A program made the translations under genes and the position numbers. The notes under the pieces are model-generated. The model was not told the origin of the DNA. It searched no databases and worked only from the letters and a program-made list of their open reading frames with translations. DNA of 64,000 bases from JAJZSS01 sp964463505. GTDB lineage: Bacteria > Chloroflexota > Anaerolineae > Anaerolineales > UBA4823. Positions 53,943-62,270 of the stretch are shown here, in pieces. The stretch lies in contig CAYXDC010000001.1 of the NCBI GenBank assembly GCA_964463505.1, positions 1 to 64,000 of the forward strand, in the 5' to 3' direction. Position 1 is the first letter of the stretch; the number at the start of each line of letters is the position of its first letter.

Positions 53943-53971
53943 TTGACATAGAACAAATATTCTTGTATAGT
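53943..53971 (+). promoter_or_regulatory. Near-consensus promoter upstream of the WD40 gene
   Basis: Perfect TTGACA at 53943-53948, 17-base spacer, TATAGT at 53966-53971. This is the best sigma-70-type match in the window. A second possible extended -10 (TGA-TACAAT) lies at 53991-53999. The leader to the ATG at 54097 is over 100 bases. Confidence 0.75.
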
Positions 53972-54096
53972 AGCTGCTGATCTCACTTTATGATACAATC
54001 CAACCTTGCGCGGTTTTGAATTGTATTAACTTTAGTCTTTCTCGCTACCTCGTACTCCAGAAAATACCGCCTCACCTGCCAATCAAGGAGCGCCAA

Positions 54097-54984
54097 ATGG
54101 TTCATCAGAGCCTGGAATTTGAGGCCCATTCAAATTATGTGATCTCGGTCATGTATCCGGGGACTGCCAGTGAGCTGGTTACAGCGGGTATGGACAAAGC
54201 CATCCGTCATTGGAAGCTGCCCGAGGCAACCCTGATCAGAGAAGTGACTGCCCACGCCAACAGCGTCAACAGCCTGGCCTTCACCCCCGACCGGCGGCGG
54301 CTGCTATCTGGCTCGACCGACACCACGCTGCGTGTATGGTCCTGGCCCGAATTAGAATTACAACATACCCTGTCCGGACATAAAAAGACAGTTGCCAGCG
54401 TGCGAGTTGCCCCGGATGGCAAGCTGGCGGCCAGCGCATCCTATGATGCGAAGGTGATGCTTTGGGATATTGCCAGCGGTGAGCCACAGGCGACGCTCAA
54501 AGGCCATAAACGCAATGTCACCTCCCTGGCCTTCAGCCCCGATGGAAAAACACTGGTCTCTGCCGGTTTAGGTGAGGAGATCTGCATTTGGGATCTGTCT
54601 TCACAGACGATGATCAAGAAGCTGTGGGGGCATAAAGACGCCGTGGGCATGCTGGCGTATTCACCAGACCAGCATTACCTGATCTCTCTGGATAATGCCA
54701 GTATCCTGCGTCTTTGGAGCGCAGAAGAATTTCAACTCAAACGCGAAATTCAACTTCCGGGTAGCCGGATGTGGTCGTTTGCCTTTCATCCCGGCGGAGA
54801 GCTGTGCGCCATAGGCGCTGAGCACCGCATTCTGTTGTGCCATTGGCTATCCGGGGAAGTTGTTGAAGAAATCAACCTGAAACCAGCTGCTGTGGCAGGC
54901 CTGACCTTCTCTCCCGATGGAAAACAACTGGCAGCCGGCTTTGCTGATCGCAAAGTGAGGATTTGGGATACCAGAACAATATAG
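54097..54984 (+). CDS. WD40 repeat protein
   Basis: The 295 residues are a single seven-bladed WD40 propeller without signal peptide or membrane segment, so it should be a cytoplasmic scaffold. Blade ends such as LRVWSW, VMLWDI, ICIWDL and KVRIWD recur about every 40 residues, along with GH dipeptides and SPDGK turns. The start is the ATG at 54097 with AAGGAG upstream; a longer frame into the promoter region is unlikely. It is followed 11 bases later by the alkyltransferase-like gene. Its partner is unknown. Confidence 0.85.
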   Translation: MVHQSLEFEAHSNYVISVMYPGTASELVTAGMDKAIRHWKLPEATLIREVTAHANSVNSLAFTPDRRRLLSGSTDTTLRVWSWPELELQHTLSGHKKTVASVRVAPDGKLAASASYDAKVMLWDIASGEPQATLKGHKRNVTSLAFSPDGKTLVSAGLGEEICIWDLSSQTMIKKLWGHKDAVGMLAYSPDQHYLISLDNASILRLWSAEEFQLKREIQLPGSRMWSFAFHPGGELCAIGAEHRILLCHWLSGEVVEEINLKPAAVAGLTFSPDGKQLAAGFADRKVRIWDTRTI

Positions 54985-54995
54985 GAGATTGACCG

Positions 54996-55394
54996 ATGGG
55001 CTTTACTTCTCCACCCAACCAGGCACAATACTACCAGCAAGTCTGGGCACAGGTGCGCCAGATCCCGGCTGGCAAAGTAGCCTCCTATGGCACGATCGCG
55101 GCACTCATCCCACTGCCTCCGCATACCAGTCCAGAGGATTATCGCGCCTGGGGAGCGCGCTGGGTAGGCGGCGCCATGGCCCGCTGTCCAGAGGGTGTAC
55201 CCTGGCAGCGCGTGGTAAACAGCCAGGGCAAAATCAGCCTGCCACGCGGTGGACCCTACGAGCGCCAGCAGGGCTTGCTGCAAGAAGAAGGGGTTGTGTT
55301 CGGAGCCGGTGGACGCATTGATTTGCAACGTTTCGGCTGGACAGGTCCAGACATGCCTGACCCGCAGATAAACGCTGACCAGAGCCAAGAATAA
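54996..55394 (+). CDS. Alkyltransferase-like protein (ATL), MGMT family without active Cys
   Basis: A 132-residue relative of O6-alkylguanine methyltransferase in which the reactive Cys of PCHRV is replaced: the motif reads PWQRVV with Trp70. ATL proteins bind O6-alkylguanine and flag it for nucleotide excision repair rather than repairing it. GKVASYGTIAALI and the Arg-finger helix region are in place. AGGAG precedes the ATG. It is directly followed by tag, so the pair probably deals with alkylated DNA. Confidence 0.9.
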   Translation: MGFTSPPNQAQYYQQVWAQVRQIPAGKVASYGTIAALIPLPPHTSPEDYRAWGARWVGGAMARCPEGVPWQRVVNSQGKISLPRGGPYERQQGLLQEEGVVFGAGGRIDLQRFGWTGPDMPDPQINADQSQE

Positions 55395-55396
55395 AA

Positions 55397-55984
55397 ATGA
55401 CTGATACAATCCTCACACGCTGCGCCTGGGCAGGCAATGACCCGCTCTATCTACAGTATCACGATGAAGAATGGGGCGTGCCGGTACATGACGAACGGAA
55501 ATTGTTTGAGTTTTTGATCCTGGAAGGTGCCCAGGCTGGCTTGAGCTGGATCACCATTCTGCGCAAACGCCCCGCCTACCAACTGGCTTATGCCGGCTTT
55601 GATCCCCAACAGGTTGCGCGTTACGATGATGCTAAGGTCGCCGAGCTACTGGCTAACCCGGGCATAGTGCGCAACCGGTTAAAAATTCAGGCCTCGATCC
55701 GCAACGCACAGGCGTTCTTGAAAGTTCAGGAGGAATTTGGCAGCTTTGATGCTTATCTCTGGCAGTTCGTGGATGGACATCCCATCCAAAATGCGTGGCA
55801 CAATATAACCGAGATACCTGCCAAAACACCGCTTGCCGAGGCTCTGAGTAAAGACCTGATCAGGCGTGGCTTTAAGTTCGTCGGACCGACCATCCTATAT
55901 GCGCACATGCAGGCTACCGGCATGGTCAACGACCATACCGTTGAGTGCTTCCGTTATAATGCGCTGGGAGGTCGGGGCGAATGA
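55397..55984 (+). CDS. tag: DNA-3-methyladenine glycosylase I
   Basis: It excises 3-methyladenine from DNA. The 195 residues have RCAWAGNDPLYLQYHDEEWG, with the zinc Cys9 and His22, LILEGAQAGLSW with the catalytic Glu, and the C-terminal VNDHTVECF with the other zinc ligands (His and Cys). These match Tag throughout. The gene starts 2 bases after the ATL gene, so the two are translated together. Confidence 0.95.
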   Translation: MTDTILTRCAWAGNDPLYLQYHDEEWGVPVHDERKLFEFLILEGAQAGLSWITILRKRPAYQLAYAGFDPQQVARYDDAKVAELLANPGIVRNRLKIQASIRNAQAFLKVQEEFGSFDAYLWQFVDGHPIQNAWHNITEIPAKTPLAEALSKDLIRRGFKFVGPTILYAHMQATGMVNDHTVECFRYNALGGRGE

Positions 55985-56025
55985 ACTTCAGATACCCGGG
56001 GAACACGGCTGCCGGTAGAATCGAT

Positions 56026-56116
56026 GAGAGCCGGGTACGCCGCCCCCGGCTCTCTCTAAGGAGGAGAAGAAGAGAAATCGCCCTTCGAATATCAGTTTAT
56101 CAAATGTCTGATAAAC
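56026..56116. promoter_or_regulatory. Two inverted repeats in the tag / ABC exporter gap
   Basis: The 200-base gap after tag holds a 10-bp stem (56026-56035 with 56045-56054, 9-base loop, no T run) and a perfect 8-bp palindrome GTTTATCA-6-TGATAAAC (56095-56116). The latter is placed just upstream of the putative exporter promoter and looks like a repressor operator; the regulator is unknown. Confidence 0.5.
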
Positions 56117-56120
56117 CTGC

Positions 56121-56150
56121 TTGACGCTTACCCTACGACTACCCTACGAT
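56121..56150 (+). promoter_or_regulatory. Putative promoter of the ABC exporter with 11-base direct repeats
   Basis: TTGACG at 56121-56126 and TACGAT at 56145-56150 are separated by 18 bases. Within and over this lie two copies of ACCCTACGA (56130-56138 and 56141-56149), exactly 11 bases apart, the period seen in PhoB/OmpR-type and similar regulator sites. Confidence 0.45.
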
Positions 56151-56185
56151 CACCCAACAATCTTGACAGTTTTACCAGGAAATCT

Positions 56186-57205
56186 ATGAACCTTGCAATT
56201 CGCACCGAAAATTTAAGCCGCATCTACAAGATCCGCGGCAGTAAAAAGCAAGAGGCGAAACAACTCATCGCCTTACAGGATGTCAATCTGGAGGTCAAGC
56301 CCGGAGAGTTATTCGGCCTGCTGGGGCCCAATGGAGCCGGGAAGACCACCCTGATCAAAATCCTGACTACCCTGCTGGCACCTTCCAATGGAAAAGCCTG
56401 GGTAGCAGGCTTTGACGTCCACCAGGAACCTCAGCTGGTACGCCAGCGCATTAATATGGTCTCGGGTGGCGAATCATCAGGCTATGGGCTGCTCACCGTG
56501 CGCGAAAATCTATGGATGTTCTCCCAGTTTTACGGTCTGCCGTCGGCGCTCGCCAACCAGCGCATCAAGCAGCTCCTGGAAGTAGTAGGCCTGGCGGATC
56601 GCATCAACACCAAATCCTCCGATCTCTCTACGGGACTGCGCCAGAAGATGAATATCGTGCGCGGTTTCTTGACTGATCCCGAGGTGCTCTTCTTAGATGA
56701 ACCCACCCTGGGCCTGGATGTAGGCGCATCACGCGATGTGCGCCGTTTCATTCGGGGTTGGATTGACAACAACCCCACCCGCACCCTGCTCCTGACAACC
56801 CATTACATGGTGGAAGCTGAGGAGCTTTGCCACCGGGTAGCGATCATCAACCAGGGGAAGGTACTGGCGTGCGACACACCCAGCAACCTCAAACACCGCT
56901 TACAGCGGGATGCAATCTTCCGGCTGGAGGTCAGCCCACTCAATGGACTGTCTCCAGAGACGATCCAGGCCATACCTGGAGTGAGCCAGGTGGTTCACTA
57001 TGACCGAGACGGCTTTTCAGTCCTTGAATTAATCCTCGCTGAAGAATCAGTTCTAGGCGCGGTGATCAATACCCTTACCTCAGCCGAGGTGCGCATCCTC
57101 AACCTGCAAAAGCGCGAACCCACCCTGGAAGATGTCTTCGTAGACCTAGTTGGGCGCAGCATGGAAGAGATTGAAAAAGGGACCAACGGGAGCAGTACCC
57201 CATGA
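56186..57205 (+). CDS. ABC transporter ATP-binding protein (drug/daunorubicin type)
   Basis: The ATPase of an ABC-2 exporter, 339 residues. Walker A GLLGPNGAGKTTL, signature LSTGLRQKMNIV (one residue away from the usual LSGG), Walker B VLFLDEPTLGLDVGA and the H-loop TTHYMVEAEEL are present. A C-terminal extension of about 80 residues resembles the DrrA-type domain. AGGAAA lies before the ATG. The next two genes are its permeases, and the gap upstream holds palindromes, so it may be induced by a drug or envelope stress, as an inference. Confidence 0.92.
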   Translation: MNLAIRTENLSRIYKIRGSKKQEAKQLIALQDVNLEVKPGELFGLLGPNGAGKTTLIKILTTLLAPSNGKAWVAGFDVHQEPQLVRQRINMVSGGESSGYGLLTVRENLWMFSQFYGLPSALANQRIKQLLEVVGLADRINTKSSDLSTGLRQKMNIVRGFLTDPEVLFLDEPTLGLDVGASRDVRRFIRGWIDNNPTRTLLLTTHYMVEAEELCHRVAIINQGKVLACDTPSNLKHRLQRDAIFRLEVSPLNGLSPETIQAIPGVSQVVHYDRDGFSVLELILAEESVLGAVINTLTSAEVRILNLQKREPTLEDVFVDLVGRSMEEIEKGTNGSSTP

Positions 57206-58050
57206 GCGCAGCTTTTACCCAGCGTGTCCCCAAGCATAGTGGCTGGAAGCTCTTCGTGCAGACCGTGATCGCACGCGCCTACCCGCGCGTGATCGGGCAG
57301 CAGCGCGAGAAATCCTGGTTATTCTTTGACCTGTTCCTGCCCTTGCTGGGCATCTCAGCCTATGTATTTGTCTACCGGGCCATCCGCGCCCCAGAAGAGT
57401 ACGTCGGCTTTGTGGTGATGGGCGGTGCGATGAGCGCCTTCTGGCTCAATATCCTGTGGTCGATGAGCTCGCAGCTCTATTGGGAAAAAGAGACCGGCAA
57501 CCTGGCGCTCTATATCATGGCGCCCAACTCCATGATGGCGGTTTTACTGGGTATGGCGCTGGGCGGGTTGGTTGCCAGTACGCTGCGCGCCCTGGCAATC
57601 CTGGTTTTAGGCAGCTGGTTGTTCCAGGTGCAGTATTCTGTGTCCAGCTTCAGCCAGCTCTTTGCCGTATTTGTTCTTTGTATGATCGGCCTGTATGGCA
57701 TGGGCATGATGCTGGCCTCGATCTTCTTGCTGCTGAGCCGCGAGGCCTGGCATATCTCCAATCTGGCCCAGGAACCAATTTACCTGCTTTCAGGTTTTTA
57801 TTTTCCGGTCAAAAGCTTCAACTTTCTGATTGCCGCCGGGGCATCCATCATTCCCCTGACCCTGGGCATGGATGCCATGCGCCAGCTCATCTTTCCGTCT
57901 GGCCCCAGCCTGGGCTTTCTTTCGGTGCCAGTTGAGGTGAGCATCCTGGTGATTTTGAGCGTGATTTTCCTGGTGGCATCCAAGTACCTGCTGGAGCATA
58001 TTGAGAAACTGGCGATCCGCGAAGGCCGCCTGACGGAGAGCCGCCGATGA
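57202..58050 (+). CDS. ABC-2 type permease, subunit 1
   Basis: A 282-residue membrane protein of the ABC2_membrane type with six helices. The region EEYVGFVVMGGAMSAFWLNILWS and the YLLSGFYFPVKSF turn before the last helices match family members. It overlaps the ATPase gene by 4 bases (ATGA) and the next permease similarly, indicating a heterodimeric exporter. Substrate unknown. Confidence 0.88.
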   Translation: MSAAFTQRVPKHSGWKLFVQTVIARAYPRVIGQQREKSWLFFDLFLPLLGISAYVFVYRAIRAPEEYVGFVVMGGAMSAFWLNILWSMSSQLYWEKETGNLALYIMAPNSMMAVLLGMALGGLVASTLRALAILVLGSWLFQVQYSVSSFSQLFAVFVLCMIGLYGMGMMLASIFLLLSREAWHISNLAQEPIYLLSGFYFPVKSFNFLIAAGASIIPLTLGMDAMRQLIFPSGPSLGFLSVPVEVSILVILSVIFLVASKYLLEHIEKLAIREGRLTESRR

Positions 58051-58934
58051 ACCCTGCCACCACGGTTACCACAAAAGGCACCACCGCACAGAGGTTCTGG
58101 CATTCTTTCCGCATGGCTGCCTGGTTAGGCTGGCAGATTGAGTCGAACTGGACCGACCCCTTCCTGTTCGCCATTTACTCTATCGTTCGCCCGCTGGCAA
58201 CTGCCTCAATCCTGGTCGTCATGTATAGTGTGATCACCAATGCAAACTTTGCCGACCCAATGTTCACTTATATCTATCTGGGCAATGCTTTTTATATCTA
58301 TGTGGGGCAGATCATGACCGGTCTTTCCTGGAGCATTATTGACGATCGCGAGCATTACAAAACTCTGAAATATATCTATGTCGCCCCCCTGGACTTTCCT
58401 ACTTACCTAATGGGCCGGGCAGTGGCGCGTTTCGTGATCGCTTCTCTATCAGTGTTCATTACCATTCTGTTCGGTGTACTTTTCCTGCAGGTGCAGCTGG
58501 ATTTAGCCCTGGTGAACTGGGCTCTGTTCTTTTTTACTCTGCTGGTAGGGGTTATCCTATTAGCGATGATGGGCCTGATGCTGGCAGGCGTCATGTTGTT
58601 GTTAGCCCACCACAGCTGGGGGGTTGGCGACGCAGTTGCAGGAGCTTTGTACCTGTTTTCGGGGGCAATATTCCCGCTGGAGGTACTGCCAGCCTTTCTT
58701 CGCCCGGTGGGATATTTGATCCCGATCACTTACTGGCTGGAGTTACTGCGCCGCGCTCTGGTCGGTGAAGTCGCGCAGACCTTTCCCACGCTCGCCCATC
58801 TGAACAACGCTCAGCTCGTCGGCATCTTGCTGGGCCTGACCGCAGTATTTAGCGTGCTGGGCCTGGCTGTCTTCCGCGCCTGCGACCATCGCGCCCGCGA
58901 ACTTGGCCTGATTGATATGACGACCAATTACTAG
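58047..58934 (+). CDS. ABC-2 type permease, subunit 2
   Basis: The second permease, 295 residues, six helices, with the ABC-2 hallmark LFSGAIFPLEVLPAFLRPVGYLIPITYWLELLR split as LFSGAIFPLEVLP and the PITYWLELLRRAL end. It overlaps the first permease by 4 bases. The operon then continues into ogt after a short gap. Confidence 0.88.
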   Translation: MNPATTVTTKGTTAQRFWHSFRMAAWLGWQIESNWTDPFLFAIYSIVRPLATASILVVMYSVITNANFADPMFTYIYLGNAFYIYVGQIMTGLSWSIIDDREHYKTLKYIYVAPLDFPTYLMGRAVARFVIASLSVFITILFGVLFLQVQLDLALVNWALFFFTLLVGVILLAMMGLMLAGVMLLLAHHSWGVGDAVAGALYLFSGAIFPLEVLPAFLRPVGYLIPITYWLELLRRALVGEVAQTFPTLAHLNNAQLVGILLGLTAVFSVLGLAVFRACDHRARELGLIDMTTNY

Positions 58935-58945
58935 GAGCAACCGTG

Positions 58946-59458
58946 ATGAGCACAGCCTGGATTTACCAGATCCCTGATACCCCCTTAGACACCCTGTGGA
59001 TTGCGGTCACTGAGACCGGCCTGGTCGCCATCGCCTTCAGCCAGACACAGGCCTCCTTCACCGATTGGCTGACCCGGCATGGCTGTGATCCAATTCTGTA
59101 CAGCGAGGATAAAACCGCCCAGGCCAGGCAGCAAATTCTGGAATACTTGGCCGGAGAGCGCACAGAATTCAGCTTGCCCCTTGACTGGCGTTTTATGAAT
59201 ACTTTTCAAGCCCAGGTCTTGCAAGCCACTCTCGCGATCCCCTATGGATCTACCACCACATACAGCGCTCTAGCAGAGCAGGTGGGCCGGCCGCAAGCAC
59301 CTCGAGCAATCGGCAGAGCGGAAGCAACCAACCCAATCCCCCTGGTCATCCCCTGCCACCGAGTGGTGGGCAAAGATGGCAGCCTGCGCGGGTATGGCGG
59401 GCCCAAAGGCATTCAACACAAAGCCTGGTTGTTGGAATTAGAAAGAAATCACCGATAA
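58946..59458 (+). CDS. ogt: Methylated-DNA-protein-cysteine methyltransferase (Ogt type)
   Basis: It removes alkyl groups from O6-guanine in DNA by accepting them on a cysteine. The 170-residue protein has the active Cys137 in IPCHRVVGKDG, with the usual AIPYGSTTTYSALA helix region before it. All key residues are present, unlike the ATL protein 4 kb upstream. The ATG at 58946 is preceded by AGGAG; a GTG three bases earlier is possible. It is co-directional with the exporter genes. Confidence 0.93.
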   Translation: MSTAWIYQIPDTPLDTLWIAVTETGLVAIAFSQTQASFTDWLTRHGCDPILYSEDKTAQARQQILEYLAGERTEFSLPLDWRFMNTFQAQVLQATLAIPYGSTTTYSALAEQVGRPQAPRAIGRAEATNPIPLVIPCHRVVGKDGSLRGYGGPKGIQHKAWLLELERNHR

Positions 59459-59689
59459 GCTTTGATGGACCCATTAAGCCAGCACAAGGCAGTTTCAGCG
59501 ATAGGTGAGTAATATTTCAAGTCCATAGGCTAGATTTTTTCTGTTCTGGCCCGACTTGCATCGATCTCCTTTACACTTAAACAAAATTTATTAGTCTGAT
59601 ACGATAAGCGCATATCCCACTATCATCCTGCGCTTAGACGAGTTTGCTTACCACAGCGACTCCCAAATCACGGCAGGTGGGCTTGGCGA

Positions 59690-59848
59690 TTAATGTGCTG
59701 CGTAGAACTGGTCTCTGAAACGGTGAATAAACCGGCAAATTTTTTCTGGATGTTGTTGAGCAGAGTAGCGCTGAAAGGTATCTGGATTGATGCCAGGTAT
59801 TGGTGTTTTCTCTATGAATAATAAACCAATTTGTCCATTTACTTGCAA
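59690..59848 (-). CDS. Possible 52-residue small protein or gene remnant
   Basis: A minus-strand frame starting with TTG at 59848 and ending at a TAA at 59690 encodes an unusually protein-like sequence: a hydrophobic N-terminus, IPGINPDTFQRYSAQQHPE and a basic-aromatic tail FIHRFRDQFYAAH. No good ribosome-binding site precedes the TTG. A longer, overlapping minus-strand frame here looks much less protein-like. It may be a small gene or the remains of a larger one. I do not recognise it. Confidence 0.25.
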   Translation of the reverse strand: MQVNGQIGLLFIEKTPIPGINPDTFQRYSAQQHPEKICRFIHRFRDQFYAAH

Positions 59849-59852
59849 GATA

Positions 59853-59920
59853 TGTTATAATTATTTGTACAATATATTTACATGAATTTGGTATTACACG
59901 ATGCTTATACACTTGTAATA
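59853..59920 (+). promoter_or_regulatory. Putative promoter and operator of the MFS exporter gene
   Basis: TGT-TATAAT (59853-59861) is an extended -10 element. Downstream lies the inverted repeat TATTACA-15-TGTAATA (59892-59898, 59914-59920), placed where a repressor could block transcription. The leader to the ATG at 59969 is about 100 bases. Confidence 0.4.
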
Positions 59921-59968
59921 GCTGAGTGCAGAGCATAATGAACTCTGATGATCGGTTAGGGTAATCAA

Positions 59969-61225
59969 ATGAAAAATTCGCGTTTATTGACTATTTTTGC
60001 TATCGTTTTCGTGGATCTGCTAGGTTTCAGTTTGATCCTGCCACTGTTGCCTTACTACGCCGAATCCTACGGGGCAACCCCGGTAATCGTAGGCTTGTTG
60101 GTAGCATCCTACGCTGCAGCTCAACTGATAGGCGCGCCACTCTTGGGGCGTCTATCCGATCGTTATGGACGCCGACCCGTGTTACTGGTATCTGTGGTTG
60201 GCACGCTTGCAGGATTTCTGCTGCTGGGTTTTGCGGATCCACTTGGACGGTTTCTTTCTACCCTGGTTGCTCCCCAGGCTGCCAACTGGCTGATCCTGGG
60301 GGTGCTCTTTGCAAGCCGCATCCTGGACGGGCTAACAGGTGGCAATATTACAGTTGCTCAGGCTTATATTGCCGATGTAACCGACGAGCAGAACCGCGCC
60401 AAGGGTCTGGGCTTAATCGGGGCCGCCTTTGGACTGGGGTTTATCATCGGTCCTGCGGTCGGTGGGGCTCTCAGCCAATTGGGCTATAACATCCCCGCCT
60501 TTGTCGCCGCCCTGGTTGCGTTTTTAAACTTGATGGCGATTTTCTTTTTCCTGCCCGAATCACTCACCGCAGAAAGACGGGAGGCTGCCTTACTCCAGAA
60601 GCGTCCATCTTTCTCACTCAAAGCTCTGACCCAAGCGCTAAAACAGCCAAAAGTTGGGCCCTTACTGCATGTCCGTTTTTTCTACGGCCTGGCTTTTGCC
60701 ACGTTCCAGAGTATTTTTGCCCTTTACGCCCAATCCATCGGCCTGAGCCCGCAAACTACCGGCTATGTACTGGCCTATGTAGGCCTGCTATCCGTAATTG
60801 TGCAAGGTGGGCTGATCGGAGTGCTGACAGCCCGCTTCCGTGAGAACTGGCTGGTGATCACCGGACTGTGGTTAATGGCCGGGTCGCTGCTGGCGTGGGC
60901 TTTTACAACCAGTTTATGGCCACTGTTGGTTGTAATGATACCGTTGTCGCTTTCCGGTGGAGTGCTTAATACGGTCATCCAGAGCGCGATCAGTAAATCA
61001 GTCAGCCGAGAGGAGGTGGGGGGAATCCTTGGAATTGCAGGTTCACTGGAAGCGGTGACACGTGTGATTGCACCTTCGGTGGGTGGTTATTTACTACAAA
61101 ACCTGGGTGTGTGGGCGCCAGGTGTATTCAGCGCTCTGCTGATGGCATGGGCAGTCTCTTTTGCTTACCGGCGCATCATTTTACCCACACACCGCGAGCG
61201 GCAAGCCGCGCTGATCAACGCCTGA
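59969..61225 (+). CDS. MFS exporter, TetA-like (DHA1 family)
   Basis: A 418-residue, 12-helix proton-coupled exporter. The first loop has GRLSDRYGRRPVLL, the family A motif, and the fifth helix has the GAAFGLGFIIGPAVGG motif C of antiporters. The protein resembles TetA-type tetracycline exporters and other multidrug members; the substrate is not determined. The gap upstream contains a possible operator, and a membrane-protein gene follows 24 bases later. Confidence 0.9.
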   Translation: MKNSRLLTIFAIVFVDLLGFSLILPLLPYYAESYGATPVIVGLLVASYAAAQLIGAPLLGRLSDRYGRRPVLLVSVVGTLAGFLLLGFADPLGRFLSTLVAPQAANWLILGVLFASRILDGLTGGNITVAQAYIADVTDEQNRAKGLGLIGAAFGLGFIIGPAVGGALSQLGYNIPAFVAALVAFLNLMAIFFFLPESLTAERREAALLQKRPSFSLKALTQALKQPKVGPLLHVRFFYGLAFATFQSIFALYAQSIGLSPQTTGYVLAYVGLLSVIVQGGLIGVLTARFRENWLVITGLWLMAGSLLAWAFTTSLWPLLVVMIPLSLSGGVLNTVIQSAISKSVSREEVGGILGIAGSLEAVTRVIAPSVGGYLLQNLGVWAPGVFSALLMAWAVSFAYRRIILPTHRERQAALINA

Positions 61226-61249
61226 ACCAGCAACTACAGGACGTATCTG

Positions 61250-61804
61250 ATGGCAGAAAAACCAATGATTGCCAAAAAGTGGCTGACGATCTTGATCATT
61301 TTGTTGGGGGGCTTCGCCGTCCTGGGAAGTTATGTTTATGGCTTTCAGATTCGGCCTGATGTAGCGGATATCCTGTGGGGCGGCGTGCCACAAGAATTCC
61401 GCCCGGCCTATACCACAGCCATGTTCCTGGCAGCCGCCGGATATTTTGCCTACACCTATCTGATCCTCTTTCAGCTGGACCCCACAGATGCCCGCGTGTT
61501 TGGGAGTTTCGGATACGGAATCTTCAACGTGCTCTATCTAGCAATTCTGATCCCGTCGGCGCTGTGGACACCGCTAACCCTTCTGGCGGTTGAGAACGCC
61601 AGCCCTGGTTTATTATGGCTGGTGCGTCTCTGCCTGGCAGTAGTCGGTCTGGCTTCCATCGGGCTTTTCCTTGGTGTGCTAAAAATCCAACCCCGTCCAC
61701 CAGTTCTTGTCCACAGGCTTGCAATTTTGGGTAGTTTTGTTTTTAGTATCCATACCGCCATCTTAGATGCACTTGTTTGGACAACAAATTTTCAACTGCC
61801 TTAG
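61250..61804 (+). CDS. Membrane protein of unknown function
   Basis: A 184-residue protein with five predicted helices (about 10-31, 48-74, 84-110, 121-140 and 155-175). There is no recognisable domain. Its loops are short, so it is fully integral. It starts 24 bases after the MFS gene and may be co-transcribed with it. A short GC hairpin with a T-rich tail (61804-61825) follows the stop and could be a weak terminator. Confidence 0.7.
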   Translation: MAEKPMIAKKWLTILIILLGGFAVLGSYVYGFQIRPDVADILWGGVPQEFRPAYTTAMFLAAAGYFAYTYLILFQLDPTDARVFGSFGYGIFNVLYLAILIPSALWTPLTLLAVENASPGLLWLVRLCLAVVGLASIGLFLGVLKIQPRPPVLVHRLAILGSFVFSIHTAILDALVWTTNFQLP

Positions 61805-61887
61805 GGCTTTAATGCCCAGATTTTTCGCATTTCAGGGGAGGTCGTGGGTGTAAAACGATACGATGCTATCCAAACAGGAGACATAAC

Positions 61888-62268
61888 ATGGATTATCTAA
61901 CTCAGCATAAATACTTGAATCTTGAAACATTCCGCAAGAGCGGCGCAGGCGTCAAGACCCCGGTCTGGTTTGTCCAGGAGGGCAACACCATTTTCGTGCG
62001 CACGATCGCGAATTCCGGAAAAGTGAAGAGAATTCGCAATAACAGCCTTGTAAACATCGCCCCATGCAAGGTGGATGGCGCATTGCTTGGTGATTGGTAT
62101 CCCGCCATGGCGTGCGAGATCAAGGATGATACAATCCATCCAAAAGTTGATCAGCTATTAGATCGTAAATACGGCCTGATGAAAAAAATGTTCGCCATGG
62201 CAGCAGCTATAAGAGGTAACCAATATACTGTCCTGGAAATCAAGCCAAAATTGGAACTGGAGGACTGA
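61888..62268 (+). CDS. PPOX-class F420/flavin-dependent oxidoreductase
   Basis: A 126-residue split-barrel protein of the pyridoxamine-phosphate-oxidase-like fold. GVKTPVWFVQEGNTIFVRTIANSGKVKRIRNN is the cofactor-binding core, given here as GVKTPVWFVQ, FVRT and GKVKRIRNN. The pattern resembles proteins described as F420-dependent. Whether the organism makes F420 is not shown here. It is followed 2 bases later by the DUF1475 gene. Confidence 0.8.
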   Translation: MDYLTQHKYLNLETFRKSGAGVKTPVWFVQEGNTIFVRTIANSGKVKRIRNNSLVNIAPCKVDGALLGDWYPAMACEIKDDTIHPKVDQLLDRKYGLMKKMFAMAAAIRGNQYTVLEIKPKLELED

Positions 62269-62270
62269 GC

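Larger units (their letters stand above)
59459..59968. other. 510-base gap between ogt and the MFS gene
   Basis: No clear gene is supported on the plus strand. It is AT-rich in its right half. It contains an 8-bp inverted repeat TAAGCGCA/TGCGCTTA (59605-59612 and 59629-59636, no T run), a small minus-strand open frame described separately, an extended -10 element near 59853, and a TATTACA/TGTAATA inverted repeat (59892-59898 and 59914-59920) that could be an operator for the MFS gene. Confidence 0.6.

Noticed and set aside
54786..55409. 207-codon minus-strand open frame
   Set aside because: It overlaps the WD40 and ATL genes, both well supported on the plus strand.
59605..59636. Inverted repeat TAAGCGCA/TGCGCTTA as a terminator
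   Set aside because: The loop is 16 bases and there is no T run on either side.
59634..59936. 100-codon minus-strand frame in the gap before the MFS gene
   Set aside because: Low-complexity composition and promoter overlap; an alternative frame in the same place looks more protein-like and is listed instead.
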